Of a stretch of DNA of 64,000 nucleotides, positions 38,265-50,899 are shown piece by piece. The notes beneath the pieces were generated by a model, which was not told where the DNA came from, searched no databases, and saw nothing but the letters and a program-made list of their open reading frames with translations. The translations under genes were made by a program, and so were the position numbers. Origin of the DNA: Lepraria neglecta (taxonomy: Eukaryota > Ascomycota > Lecanoromycetes > Lecanorales > Stereocaulaceae). The DNA is taken from positions 744,001 through 808,000 of the forward strand of contig CM065652.1 of assembly GCA_033220425.1 (NCBI GenBank), in the 5' to 3' direction. Within the stretch, counting starts at the first letter, position 1. Each line of letters begins with the position of its first letter.

Positions 38265-38634
38265 TGTTACGACCCACGGCGGTTGTATACCTAATAGTGC
38301 GATAACCACCGTATGGGTTTCGTGTGTCTTATGCTTCTGTGGGAGAGGAGTTACTCAGGTAGAATGGCAGTCTTTGTGGTTATAGGTAGTCAATACGTTC
38401 TATATTGATAACTAGTAAAGTATAGTGCAAGGAGTACCAGGAAGATTTAACCAAGTTGAACACGCTGTTCCAAACCGTGGGCAAGACCCCGTATATATAG
38501 ATATAAGAAATCCTGCCAAGCATTCTATAAGCGCTTGATCGCTTAGCGTTCCAGCGCTTATCGCTTCAGCTACCTATCCTATCTATAGTAACTTGTCCTA
38601 CAGGATAGTCCTGTCAGAACCACTGGTTCTAACA
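38265..38634 (-). repeat. LTR of C2 (left copy)
   Basis: TGTTACGACC...GGTTCTAACA, with intact TG and CA ends. It lacks one unit of about 40 bases that is present in the right copy. Confidence 0.93.
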
Positions 38635-39150
38635 CTAGCCCCGTCCTCCAGATTTCTCGTCCCGAGAAACTATCCATCCTTTATACTACCTCGATATACT
38701 AAACGATCCAAGGACCCTGTTGTCCGTCGTACCGAACTCTCTAAGGAGCTCTTAGAAGCTATTATACGTCCTTGTAACAATTATACCCGCCTAGGTAGAT
38801 AGTATCTAGTAGGTTCTAATTCCGACCGTTGTTCCGCCTGCGTAGCTAGTAGTAAGAAGTACGACCTTATAGTGTCACCCCTTGAGATACGCCGTATTAA
38901 AAGTGCGCGAAAGAAAGTTCGTACCGAGATCCGTGAAATAGTCGCTAAGCTCGCATGGCTATAAGCGGAGGAGGACTATATTAAAGAGGAAAAACGGAGA
39001 CTTGTTAAGAGAGAGCTTTTAAATATTACGGAGCTGGAGGAGGATTAACGAGCCTCCTTAGCTACTCTAGATAACCTTATATTCGATATTAGTTCCGAGC
39101 GGTTCGATTTCCCCGACAGTTTAGAAGTCCCTGAGGGCTTCGACTAGTCC
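38593..39150 (+). other. Antisense accessory open region of C2
   Basis: It begins at the LTR border (FLVPRNYPSFILPRYTKRSK) and runs opposite to gag-pol. Next come cysteine-bearing and coiled-coil-like stretches, homologous to those of C1 and C3. It is broken. Confidence 0.5.
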
Positions 39151-42100
39151 TCTCTTGCCTCTAATAGAACTCTTATAGACGTTCCCTATAGTTCCCCGTA
39201 AGGTTCCTAAGAGGTTCCTAGGTACTTTCCGTTTCGTTATACCCTTTCTATTTAACCAGATAGAACTAATTTCTTCTATCTAGGATCCTCTCGACCTTAT
39301 ACTCTATTTCTTCCTTAATATTATAATAAAACATTTCTTAGAGTAGTATATTAGAGTCTGCTAGCTCCAGAAGTAAGATATAGAATACCGGATATACCTT
39401 GGCGTCAGGCGGAAGCTCGAGTTTATAGTTAATAGCCCCCTTTACCTTCTTAATCAAGAATAGTCTAACCTTGATATAATCTAGTTTCTTACTTAGTCTC
39501 GTTATCTTTATATTTTTTATTAGGAGGTATACTTTATCCCTCTCTTTAAGCTAAGGAATATTCTTCCTTTTACTATTGATATACTCCTTTAACTTATTAT
39601 TTAAGCTTTTAATTATCTTCTATATATCCTTATATAAATTCTTTAGCTCTTCTACCTTAACTAAGGCTTTTTCTATATTAGGTCCTTCCCTAGATTATAG
39701 AAATATATTTATATTCTTTCCGTAGTTGGTAAAGAATGGTGTTAGACCTATTATATCTAACTTTTTGTTATTATACGCTAGTTATACTATTAGAAGTAGT
39801 GAAACCTAGTTATTCTATTTTTAGTTCACGTAATATCTTAAGTACGCTTCTATTATTTAATTTATATATTCTATTTATCTATTAGTCTATAGATAGTATA
39901 CCGTTAATATCCGAAGTTTAGTTCTAATTACTATAATTAGTATTCTCTAATAGTTAGAAGTGAATAACTTATCTCTATCGGATATTATCGACTTAGATAT
40001 ACTATAATCCCTTATTAACTTGTCGAGTAATATAAAGGCTAATTAGTCCGCTTTATATATTTCTTTAAAAGGTATTATAATCGTATACTTCGTTAGTTTA
40101 TCTATAATAACTATAATTAAGTCGAAGGTATCTTATATAGCTAGGTCCTTCGAAGGTAGTAGTTTGACTATAAAGTCTATTATAATATTATCCTATAGTG
40201 ATTCTAGTATAGGCGCAAATTGAATTTGCCTATACTTGGCGTATTATACCGCTTTATTTTGCTGGAAGTGAATATATCCCTTAATATATTATTTAACGCG
40301 CGTCCGAAGTTTTGGCGCTACGTATCCTCGTCCTAGAAGTTCTATAGTCTTAGATACTCTAGGATAACCTTATAACGGGTTATTGTAGTAATCCCTAATT
40401 ACTTCTTTAACGTATATATTAGGTAAGTAAGTTTTATCCTAATATCTAAATAATACTAAATCTTATTGATCCTGTCGTAGTTTTGTTATAACTATATCGT
40501 TATCGTAGGCCTTTACGATCTTATTAGTTATATTAGGTCCTAATATACGAAGGGTTACTACTAATACCTAGTACGATACTAATAATCCGTCGGCTTCTCG
40601 TTTTAGGATTAGTCGTTCCGTAATATTCTTTTCTTCTATATAGTCCGATCGCCTACTAAGCGTATCTACTCGACTATTATCTTTTCCTAGGGTATAGGTT
40701 ATCTTGAACTTATATTATCCGAGTAGTTCTAACTATCTAACTTATCTTCTATTTAACTCTTTCGTCGTTATAAAGTTAAGAAGATTCTTATAATCTATAA
40801 AGATAGTTAGGTCTAAGTAGCTTTCTATATATACTCTCTAATTTTAAAGTATATATACTATAGTAAGTAGTTCTTTGTCGTATATATTATAGTTTTATTC
40901 TACTACTAATATTTTTCGTGAAAAGTAGGTAACTAGATACTACTTTTAGTCTTTTATTTGATAAAGATAAGCCCCTATTACGAGATCCGAGGTATCTATT
41001 TCGATATAAGCCGATTCGTTAGCTTGAAAGGTATAGAGTACTAGAGGATCTATATATACTTTCTTTAATATATTAAATAACTTCTATTATTCTTATCCCT
41101 ATATAAATCCAATATCTTTCTTAGTAATATCCGTAAGTAGAAGTACTTTCTTTAAGTAGCCCTTAATAAACTTCCTATTAAAGTTAGTAAATCCTAAGAA
41201 ACTTTGTACTACTTTGACGTCCTATAGTATAGGCTATTCCGCTATAGCTTTGATCTTTTCTAGGCTTATACTAATACCTTTTATACTAACTATAAATCCT
41301 AGGAACTTAATAGAGTCCCTGTAGAATTCGAACTTTTCTGGTTTAAGGAGAAGTCCCGCTTGCGATAGGTATTCGATAATATCCTATATATACTTAACAT
41401 ATTCTTCCTTTTTCTTAGAGTAAATCAAGATATTATCGAGGTATACTATCGCTATTCGATCTAAGTATACTTGTACGATATTATTAATAAGTACTTGGCA
41501 GGTTACTAGTACGTTAGTAAGTCTAAACGGTATTACTAGGTACTCGTAGTAGCTATATCTGGTTTAGAAGGTAGTCTTCTATTCTTCGCCTTCTTTTATC
41601 CAAATTAGATTATATACGCCCCTAAGATCTAGTTTTATAAATATCTTTGCCTTACTAAGCCGATCCTATAGCTCGCTAATATTTGGTAAAGGGTAATAAT
41701 TCTTGATAGTAATATCGTTTAACTTTCGATAGTCGATATATAGTCTTAGACTTCCGTCCTTCTTTAGTACGAAGAGGATTAGATAACCTACTAGTAATTT
41801 AGATTCCTAAATAAATCCTTTCTTAAGGTTCTTATTAATATACCTACGAAGTATAGTAAGTTCCTTTTCTAATAATATATAAATAGGTCCAAATATTAGC
41901 GCCTTACTAGGTTCGAGTTCGATTTTATAATCCTATAGTTAGTACTTAGGTAATACTTTTACGCTTATCTCTTCCTCGAATAGGTATACCTACCGCTTAT
42001 ATTCCTAAGGGATTATAGAAGGTTCGTCTTTCCCTTTAATAGCTCTCTCTTTAGTATCCTACTAACCTTTACTAGTAACTAAGGAGTCGAGCCTTCTCTC

Positions 42101-44352
42101 TTAGAAGTTACTCTTATTATTTAAGAATAAAGTAATATATACTTTAACTAGTCTTCGGTTCTTTCTCTTATCTATTATTATCTACTATTAACTAATAGGT
42201 CTAATACTAGTAATATCTCTAGATCGTCCGAATTTAAGTACTTTTATCTTCCAGTTAATTTCTAGATTATATTTATTTAACTAAGGTATTCCTAAAATAA
42301 TATTATAAGTAGCTATCCTAACTATATCGAATATAATCTCCTTATAGTATTACTAAATTATTACTAGTAGGGAGTATATCTCCTCCTCTACTTTTCCTAT
42401 TAAGAATACTAACCCGTTAGCTAGGCGTAGTTCGTAGGATAATTTCTTCTTTCGGGTTAGTAGGCCGCTTGAGTCTACTAAGTTCCTTAAGATAAAATTT
42501 CCTGTAGCTCCGCTATCTACTATTACTATAGTCTACTATCTATCGATATTTACTAGTATAATAATATAAGTATAATACTAAGCGGAATATAATTGTTATT
42601 TAGGGAATAACGTATTAATCTCCTTATACTTCCCTATAGTATAAGGGATTACTCTTTTCCCTATAATAGTAGGAATCTATATACTTCCTTTATACCTTTA
42701 TACGGAATATATTCGTCGTATAAGTAGCTATACTATAGTACTTAGTTATAAGCTCCTCTCTTAAAGACTTTAAGTAAGTTATTTCTTTCCTTTTCCTACT
42801 TCTTAGTAAAGTATAGGAAGTAATAATACTTCCTCTTACTTGCAAGATACTACTAGTACCTATCTTCCTTATACTTATACTACTAGGTTTCTCTATAAGG
42901 AGTTCTCTTTAGTAGAGGTACCGTATACTCTTCCGCTAGATAGCCTCTTTCTTCCCTATATATTAAATAGTCGGGTAATATATATTTAGTATATAGAATC
43001 TCGCTATATTACTAATATTCCCTATCGTATTAATAGTCTCGTATAGGTTCTTCCTATCCGGGTTTTGTAGATAATTACTCGTTTAGTATACCTTATACTT
43101 TACTTTTAATTTCGTCGAAGAGTTAGTATTTATCTTTATCCGATTAAGGTTTATTAATTTCTAGTAATTTTCCTTCTACTTAGAATATAGTAGATCTAGG
43201 TTCGGGTATCGACGCTGGTCTCTCCGGACTAGCTTTCCGCTGTTTCTAATCCGTCTTATATTATTAAGATCTATTACTATCCCTATAGTAATACCTCTAT
43301 ACTTCTTTATTGAATTCTAATTCAAAGGTATTGTCTTCCGAATCCTAACTGAATTCCTCTTTATTATAGGGTTACTATATTTCTTCGGAGTCTTCCTCGT
43401 TATCTAGAGGTCCTCCTTCTATTATATTAATCTATAGTCGGTATACTATATTCTTTAACCTATAGTCTCTAGCTATATAGCCTAGTTTGCTATAGCTATA
43501 GTAAGTAATTACTTTCTTTCCCCCGTGCTACTTTTTCCCTTTAAAGTTTCCTTTCTTCTTTCCTATTTATATAAAGTTAATCTCTATTAGTACTATACTA
43601 CAGTAAGTATTACGTTCCCTATAGTCTTATCGGTAATTCCTCGTCTTTAAGAAGAATCCCTTATATCGGGTTCCGCTAACTCCTCCGTTATACTACTTCT
43701 CTATAGATTATTTAAATAGCTTATTATCGATCTTAATCGTATTTTCTATAAGTCTATCTAGAGTATTAATTACTCCTCCGAATCTTATAAGCTTATCTTT
43801 AATATTATCTTTAAGGCTATAATAATATATTATTATTAGTATATTATTATCCTAGCCTATTTTAGTAGCGTATATTTAAAACTAAGTTAAGAATTCTAAT
43901 ACTAACTTCTTCTATTTTATATACTAAATAATATATATTACTATATTTACCTTGTTAGAAGGTCCGAATATACGGCGGATTTCGACTATAAACTTTAGTA
44001 TACTTTCTATCCAAGATTTAATATCGCTATCCTCGTTATTATCTTCTATATACTTCTTTAGAAAAGGTTCGACCTACTTTTAGGCCCGTCCTCGTAGGTA
44101 TAATATAGCGAAGGTTATATATCTAGTTACTAGGAGTAAGTCTCCCTAGAATAGTAGGTATAGTTGTACTTGCGTAAGCTATAGCTTAAGCTTATCTCTA
44201 TCTCCGTAGTATAGGTCTAGTACTATAACCTTAATCCTTTTTCTAGATCCTTCGTCTATAGTATAGTATCTCTAGCTAGTAACCGTTGAGGTGCTTGGGG
44301 TAGGGTTTCTGCCTGAAGTTGTTAAAGAACTTATCCCTTAGGGTATTCAAAG

Positions 44353-44762
44353 TGTTACGACCTACGGCGGTTATATACCTAATAGTACGATAACTACCGT
44401 ATGGGTTTCGTATATCTTATACTTCTATAGAAGAGGAGTCACTTAGGTAGAATAGTAGTCTTTGTAGTTATAGGTAGTTAATACGTTCTATATTAATAAC
44501 TAGTAAAGTATAGTGCAAGGAGTACTAGGAAGATTTAACTAAGTTGAATACGCTATTCCAAATCGTAGGCAAGACCCCGTATATATAGATATAAGAAATC
44601 CTGCCAAGTATTCTATAAGCGCTTGATCGCTTAGCGTTCTAGCGCTTATCATTCCTAATTACTTAATCGCTTAGCGCTCTAGCGCTCATCGCTTCAGCTA
44701 CCTATCCTATCTATAGTAACTTGTTCTATAGGATAGTCCTATTAGAACCACTAGTTCTAATA
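44353..44762 (-). repeat. LTR of C2 (right copy)
   Basis: 410 bases. Versus the left copy it has an extra CGCTTAGCGCTCTAGCG-type unit, and many TG and CA dinucleotides have become TA. Confidence 0.92.
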
Positions 44763-44866
44763 ACTCGGCGGTAGTAGGGTACTATCTTTTTTTAACTATA
44801 CCTAATTAATAGGGGTAAAGCTTGGATTATCCCTACGGGGATATTCTGGTTTCTAATACCCTATCT

Positions 44867-44900
44867 TACCGTAATAATAATAATTATTATTATTACGGTA
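44867..44900. repeat. Perfect 34-base palindrome
   Basis: TACCG, then an AAT-rich arm and its exact complement ending CGGTA, with no spacer. It lies in the gag part of element A. Confidence 0.9.
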
Positions 44901-45905
44901 GTTAGGGTTAGCCTTAGGTACTAGGTAAGACTTAGAATTTCGTCTCTTCTTACTACCTCGCTAATATCCCGCTAGCTCTCCGCTAGCAGACTTAGTCGGA
45001 GTACTAGATACCCGTTCTTCTAAAGGCCTACCCTTACTACTAGACCTAGGCGTTAATAAATAACGCTTAAGGTTCTTTTCCTATATAATCGCAAGTACTA
45101 AGAGACCGTCACGCCTCGTCGGGACGCTGCCGGTACTTAGGATTTTAGACTTTAACTTAGGGCGGAGTTTGGTTAAAAAGCTATTTACTCGGAACTCTTC
45201 TGATAGGGGAGTAATATAGCTTTCTAGTTCTTCTAGGTAAGCTTTAAAGACGGAAACCTTCTATCCCTACTATTACTTAGTACTATTCAAGCGCTTATAG
45301 GTAAGTAGTCGGCGATTAACTAGATCTACTACTAAATCTAAGAGAAACTAAGAAAAGTTCTTAAAAGAATAATTATCTAGCTGTTCCTTCCGAAAGTATT
45401 GGCGCTACTATATCGCTATATCCCCTTCTAGGGACTATATATAGTAGAGGATTTTCGCTCTATTAGTAGTGAAATATTTAGGACTTAGAAGGAATTTGAT
45501 TTCGATGTCGGCGAACTAGCGGATATACTCTCCTTCGCTGTTCCCGTAATAGAGTTATATCTTTTCAGGGCGTATTATCTTTACCGCTAGTAAGACTAAT
45601 AGCGTATCGCTATCGCTAAGCCTATTAAAGTCTTCTATATTAGCTTCGGCTCCTAGTCGAAGCCCCGCGTTCCGAGCTTCTAACTCCCGAACGCGTTTTT
45701 CTTCTAATAAGCGTTGGTTTTCTACCTTAAGTTGGGTAATCCTCTACTAGAGTACCGGAGATAAAAGGGTCGAGTCTAAGGACGCCGCTGTCGGCGCGTT
45801 ATCGGGGCGCGTAGTCTCTATTTCTAATTCTTCTAAAGAGCGCGGTTATCTTGCTATAATATCCTACTCCGGGCCTTTGGCCTTAAAGGTTAGAGTAATT
45901 AGAAC

Positions 45906-46356
45906 TATAAAGTATACTCCCCGTTAGCGGGCCGTTATCGCTCTATAAACTAGGCTCCTCGCTAGTAGGCCGTTACTGCGCCCTAGGAACTATATCCCGC
46001 TAGCGCTACGATATCGGGCTGCGGCTCAGCTTTCCGCTATTACTATACTACTATATATAAAGGTATTTAAAGATATAAAGTGGTTATATTACTAGTATAG
46101 TATAGGTAGTTCTATATTAGAACTAATTACTAAGGATCCTTAGGAAAGAAGTAGGTAGACTACCCCTTAAGCTTCTCTCTGCGGGTAATATATAGCCGCT
46201 ATTAGGCAGCTAGCGTACTACTGAGAGCCTAGCTCCTAATGTCTACCAAGTCGGTTGAATATTATCCCGATATACTCCGGCGCTCCGCGCACTAGGAGGT
46301 ATCGGAATAACTTTACTAACAAGATAGACCCTTCCAATATAATAGTTGGTATTACA
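45906..46356 (-). repeat. LTR of element A (right copy)
   Basis: 451 bases, ending GGTATTACA, followed by AAAGG. It is the 5' LTR in the element's orientation; gag-like sequence lies directly to its left. Confidence 0.9.
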
Positions 46357-46915
46357 AAAGGTAACGACGGCTAGAACGTAGACTAGTAATATACTTTAGA
46401 AGTCGAATATACTAGAGAGTATAGTTCCGCTACTACTAGAAAATTAGTTATATATATTAACTTCTTAGTACTAGTAAGACGTCGTATAAGAAGCTTCTCC
46501 AAGAATTTGACCTTACCGCTACGTTAGTAGAGCTTAGCGGCTCGCTTATATTATAGAAAGGTCTTATCGTCTAGATACTACTTTAACTTCTACCCTTCGC
46601 TAATCGTATAGGCTAACCGCTATTCTCTTACCAAGTCTACTATATCTAGCGAATCCGCTAGACCGCGTAGTCGATTTGCTATCCTAAGTACTATACGTGC
46701 GAAGCTAGTCTATTTAAGCTACCTTTAACCTAGTCCTTTTAGCCTTCTCTCGCTTTTAAGTAAAGTCCTTAATAATACTAGTATAGAGGTCCTAGATCTT
46801 TTCCTTCAGCTGCGAGGGGATAATATATTATACTAGTTAGATATATAGGTCTAATAGCCTAATTAGTTCATTACCAAATAGTAGGGTTTTATAGATTCAT
46901 CTATTGAGAAATAAT
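46357..46915 (-). pseudogene. SNF2-helicase-like copy E1, middle part
   Basis: It continues the alignment with E2 (about 51,400-51,970) directly from element A's right target duplication. In E2 this part encodes the LRRT region (FLIRRTDKTLLF) and the following helical linker on the minus strand. It is cut at 46,915 by element F and is broken. Confidence 0.6.
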
Positions 46916-47093
46916 TGTCACGGCCTGATCTAGTAGTGGTAGAACGGTAGCTATCAATGAGGTGATATAGATAAAATACTAATGCTAAGGAAAGAAGGCT
47001 ATATGGGCGCGCGAGGAATCTATATAGGCGTGCGGCGGCAAGCCTCTAAGCTAGGCCCAATGAGGTATGCGTATACATGGCCAGCCCGTGACA
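46916..47093 (-). repeat. LTR of F (left copy)
   Basis: 178 bases, TG...CA, nearly identical to 49,498-49,675. Confidence 0.92.
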
Positions 47094-49497
47094 TTACCCC
47101 CCTTCTACTAGATATCATCCCGATACCTGCAGCCAATTAGGATTTCGCAGGCCTGGCGCTAGCGGAGGCTCGTGAAAGATTTCAGCCAATTAGGTGTATA
47201 GGTGGTAGCTACTCCCAGGAATTGCGAAATGGGCATGTCGAATACTGAACTTGCGACAGCAGAAAACGGTGGCGTTCAGATACCAAGCCAGCTGGTCATC
47301 AGGGGCAACTATAGTATACAGCGACTGAAGGGCGGCCTTAGGTATCAAAAGATATATACTATTACGGTAGAATAGCGGCCGGTAGTTGGAAGAAGGTAAA
47401 GGATGTATAGTATTATATGAAAATATATAAGCATTCAAAATCGGTAATAGCAATTATTAAATAGTAGCGTTTATAAGTCTTGGCGCCCGTGCTTTAGCTA
47501 GAATAGGCTAGCTTGTTGAATCGAATAGATGAGCAAGCTGCTTCCGGGCAGGCATGCCAGATATAGGGCTATATAGAGCTGGTATCTGCTACTATATAGG
47601 ACGGCGTATATAAGGTGGTTATCAGCGGTGTTTCGGCGCGATGAGGGACGGTTAGTATCAGGGATCAGATATATAGCGGTGCGGTTGCATATGGCGGAAC
47701 CTGGGCGGAGCTCGCCTGGAAGAAGGAACGTTAACTAGGTGCTGGCGCAGGATAGCTCATCAAACGAGGTCTCTGTAATAGCAGTATAGATTTGTATGGC
47801 GTCAGGCGGAGAGGTGTTCCACTAAATGAAGAAAATGGATTTTTTGGTATTGGTGTTTTAGGTATTTTGGTGCTTCTATCCCCCTTTTTAGCAAGGTAGC
47901 GTCCGCGATACCTACTAGATATATATATCTTTTCTGATCCTGTATATATATGGCTATCTCTTTTGGCTTATTGGATAGCGGAGGTAGCGGAGGTAGTCGT
48001 CTTTATTGAGGTGGTCGAAGCCTCGGAAGCGGTAGCGGAATTCATAGATTTGGCGGTAGTAGTATAGCTAGATTAAGTAGAACAGTGAAATTCGGTAGGG
48101 CGGCCGACTTTAGTAGAATTAGTAGATCTGGTAGTAGAGGATTTGGCAGTAGTAGAACGTTATCTAAATAGTCGAGATAAATCACTCATCCTAAGGTATA
48201 GAGGTATATACTTATTGGTAGCTCTTAGAGGTGTATATCTTATATAAAGGTCTTTGACGGTAAGGTAATCCTTAATAGCTTTATAAGCTGGCGGTGGAGG
48301 CGAAATCATTTGATATCTCGGAGGTAGCGTAGCTGGTAGAGTCGCTAGCGTAGATAGCTGCTTCTAAGGTAGAGGTAATATAGCTATAGGATTAGCAGCT
48401 GAGCACTTAGTCCGCAAATGCTCGTATAGCTGGTTTCTAGAGGTGAAGATCTGGTCGCAACGCTTGTATACGGGCTTATTACAATTGCTTTCTTGCGTAT
48501 AACGTATAAAGCGGGCTATCGATAAGAATGCAGCTGAGTATAGCTTGCAATAGTAGTATTCGGGTGCTTGGCTTGATTCCATTGGCTGCGGAGCTACTTG
48601 CGGAGCTGCTTGCGGGAATTGAGCTTTCATGGCTTGTATATATTTGGATAGATCCTAATGACTTCTCGATTGGTTGAACTAGGTAAGGGCTCCGCCGCGG
48701 AGGCACTTGGGAAGAAGCGCTAGGATATTAGCTTCTAGGAATTGTAATCGGGATTGCTCGATACGGTTATAAAAGGCGTTTATGTTATGAAAAAGGCATA
48801 GATTAGGAAAGTTATATTGTAGCGAAAGATCTAGAAATCCGATATCTTTTGGCACTGGCTTTGGCGATAGCTTTAGCGATGGCTTTAGCGGGGATATACG
48901 CGAAGATAACTTTAGTAGTCTCTTTTGGAATATTGGGCAGCTTTCTAAGTAGATTAGATACTTAATCTCAGGATTATCTTCTAGTTCCTAATCGTATAAG
49001 CGGGTATTATATATCCGGTAGACAACGTTATCTATATAGCTAGCTGTAGGTATATAGCTAAATCTAGCTTCTACAAGATCTTCTAGGGTAGGAGAGGTAT
49101 ACGGCCATGAGGCGAATAACGCAAGATATTTAGTATATATCGACATCTTGATAGATTCGGTAGTGAGGAGTAGCGGCAAGATAGCTAAGTCGACGGCTTA
49201 GTAAAGAGATCGATCTAGCGGTAATACGTTGGGTGATAGGGTCGGTAGGTAGTTAGATAGTTGGATGGCTAGATGGCTAGATGGCTGGATGGTTGGATAG
49301 TTGGCTCGTGTTTCGAGGGTTATATAGATAGTTTCAGTAAAGATAATATATAGGATGAGGTATAGGATTTGGTTTGATTGCGAGCTCGGTTTTTTGGTAG
49401 TATTATTAGGAATACCGCGTTTACTGCCGGCCTAATAGCAGCTAGTAGGATATATATAAAGATACACCCCGGTGGCTTGTTTGGAGCATTAGTATTA

Positions 49498-49675
49498 TAT
49501 TACGATCTGATCTAGTAGTAGTAGAACGGTGGCTATTAATGAGGTAATATGGATAAAATACTAATGCTAAGGAAAGAAGGCTATATAGACGCGCGAGGAA
49601 TCTATATAGACGTGCGGCGGCAAGCCTCTGAGCTAGGCCCAATGAGGTATACGTATATATGGCCAGCCCGTGACA
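49498..49675 (-). repeat. LTR of F (right copy)
   Basis: 178 bases. It starts TATTACGATC (TG lost) and ends GTGACA before ATAAT. Confidence 0.9.
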
Positions 49676-50563
49676 ATAATAGTAGCGTTTTAGGCGAATA
49701 CTCTTCTACCTCTATAAGCTTAGTTATCTTTTAGGTAATAGTCTTATCTCGCTACTCTCTTTCCTTAATATTTAAATAGTTCTTAAATATACCTCCCTAT
49801 CTCTCTATAAATACTTATTAGTTCTTATAGTATTTAAATTTCTTCTATAACTAGCCGGATCGCCGTAGGTAAATTATAGAACCTATTAAATCGCTAAGGG
49901 AGATATCTATAGGCGTTCTCGAGAGGATCTATTTAAATATTCGGTCCTTATTATAGAAGCCTAGAAGGTTTAAATAAGTACTAGGGGCAAGGTCTTTGAA
50001 TTTGTCTTTTAAGACCCCTAGTAAATTAGTTAATAGTAGTAGTAGCGTATTAGAGAAGGTAGGTAACGTACTATCTACCCTAGTTGATACTATCTAGGGC
50101 TTATATATATTCGGTTCCGTGACTATTTTATACAAATTTGGAGCCGTAGTATAGAGTATATATATTTACTCTAGCTTCGGTTTCTAATCCTCGTTAACAA
50201 CGATATTATAAACGTCCTTAGCTACTAAGTACTAGTACCGCTTTAGGTAGCTAGTATAGTTATTCTAGAAAGTATAATATTAATTTTAAAGTTTTTCCGA
50301 TCTTCTTCGAAAGCGTTATATAGCCTAGATTATAATATCTCTCCGATAGATAGTTAATAGTATAGAACTAATCTTCTACTTCCGGCTATAAGTATACGAG
50401 ATCTTCAAATTCTAGAGAGAGTATATAGTCAAGTCTAGCTAGAGTAGACTAGGTCTATTAACTATCTAAGCTTCTTAGCTAAAGTTAGTAGTATTAGCTA
50501 TTAATTTAATAATCTTGAACAAGTTAATTAGCTACTATATAGTATAGCTACTTACAGAGATAC
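49676..50563 (-). pseudogene. SNF2-helicase-like copy E1, proximal part
   Basis: The first about 360 bases align with E2 (about 51,970-52,340). The rest, up to the direct repeat at 50,564, diverges and is shorter than the matching part of E2. It is broken and heavily AT-mutated. Confidence 0.5.
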
Positions 50564-50815
50564 TGATTACGAGAGGTAGAGGTAATATCGCCATCGCGTA
50601 TTATAGGCGGAGCTAGGGCCAAGCTTGGGCCAAGCTGGGGCGTAGTTTAGGCCAAGTAGTAGCGGAGCTAGCGACGATCTAGGGCGGAACCCTAGCTCGG
50701 GTCTTAGGCCAAGCTTATCTATAGCGACGATCTTATTCCTATAAATAATAATGTAGCTTATAGATATTAGTTTCAATTCGATATCTATTCGTATTAGAAC
50801 CGTATAGACTACTTC
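50564..50815. repeat. Direct repeat flanking E2 (left copy)
   Basis: About 252 bases matching 55,151-55,406. It contains a GC-rich core of GGGCCAAGCTTGGGCC-type words and a CCTATAAATAATA box, so it may be an LTR. The exact ends are uncertain. Confidence 0.6.
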
Positions 50816-50899
50816 TAATAGAGTCAACCGCTATTAATATACTAAATTATAGGGTTTGGCGCCGATAGTACCGAATTAGGCTAGTAACCTCTTATATAT

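Larger units (their letters stand above)
38265..44762 (-). mobile_element. Gypsy-type LTR element C2, inside A
   Basis: 6,498 bases with a perfect ACTCG duplication (38,260-38,264 and 44,763-44,767). LTRs are 370 bases (left) and 410 bases (right). The internal layout is the same as in C1: gag at about 43.5-44.3 kb, reverse transcriptase at about 41.2-41.9 kb and integrase at about 39.6-40.4 kb on the minus strand, and a plus-strand open region at 38,593-39,150. It is a fossil with many breaks but is less mutated than C1, and its left LTR is the least changed. Confidence 0.9.
19227..46356 (-). mobile_element. Gypsy-type LTR element A, hosting B, C1 and C2
   Basis: It is bounded by 451-base LTRs and a perfect AAAGG duplication (19,222-19,226 and 46,357-46,361). 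Its own DNA is 19,678-20,236, 33,589-38,264 and 44,768-45,905. On the minus strand the order is gag (right of C2), protease and reverse transcriptase (catalytic YLDD region near 37,170), RNase H and integrase, the usual Gypsy order. It is a heavily RIP-mutated fossil with breaks throughout the coding region. It is the oldest layer of the Gypsy nest, since B and C2 lie inside it. Confidence 0.85.
46916..49675 (-). mobile_element. Short LTR element F, probably non-autonomous
   Basis: 2,760 bases with 178-base LTRs (TGTCACGGCC...GCCCGTGACA) and a perfect ATAAT duplication. Next to the left LTR the minus strand has AGAAGGGGGG, a polypurine tract, so it reads leftward. The 2.4-kb inside has only gag-side remnants: a stretch at 48,364-48,630 with cysteine and histidine spacing like a C2H2 finger (FTSRNQLYEHLRTKC), as in the gag of some fungal Gypsy elements. 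No reverse transcriptase or integrase is seen. It is a fossil that probably depended on a full-length relative. Confidence 0.8.
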
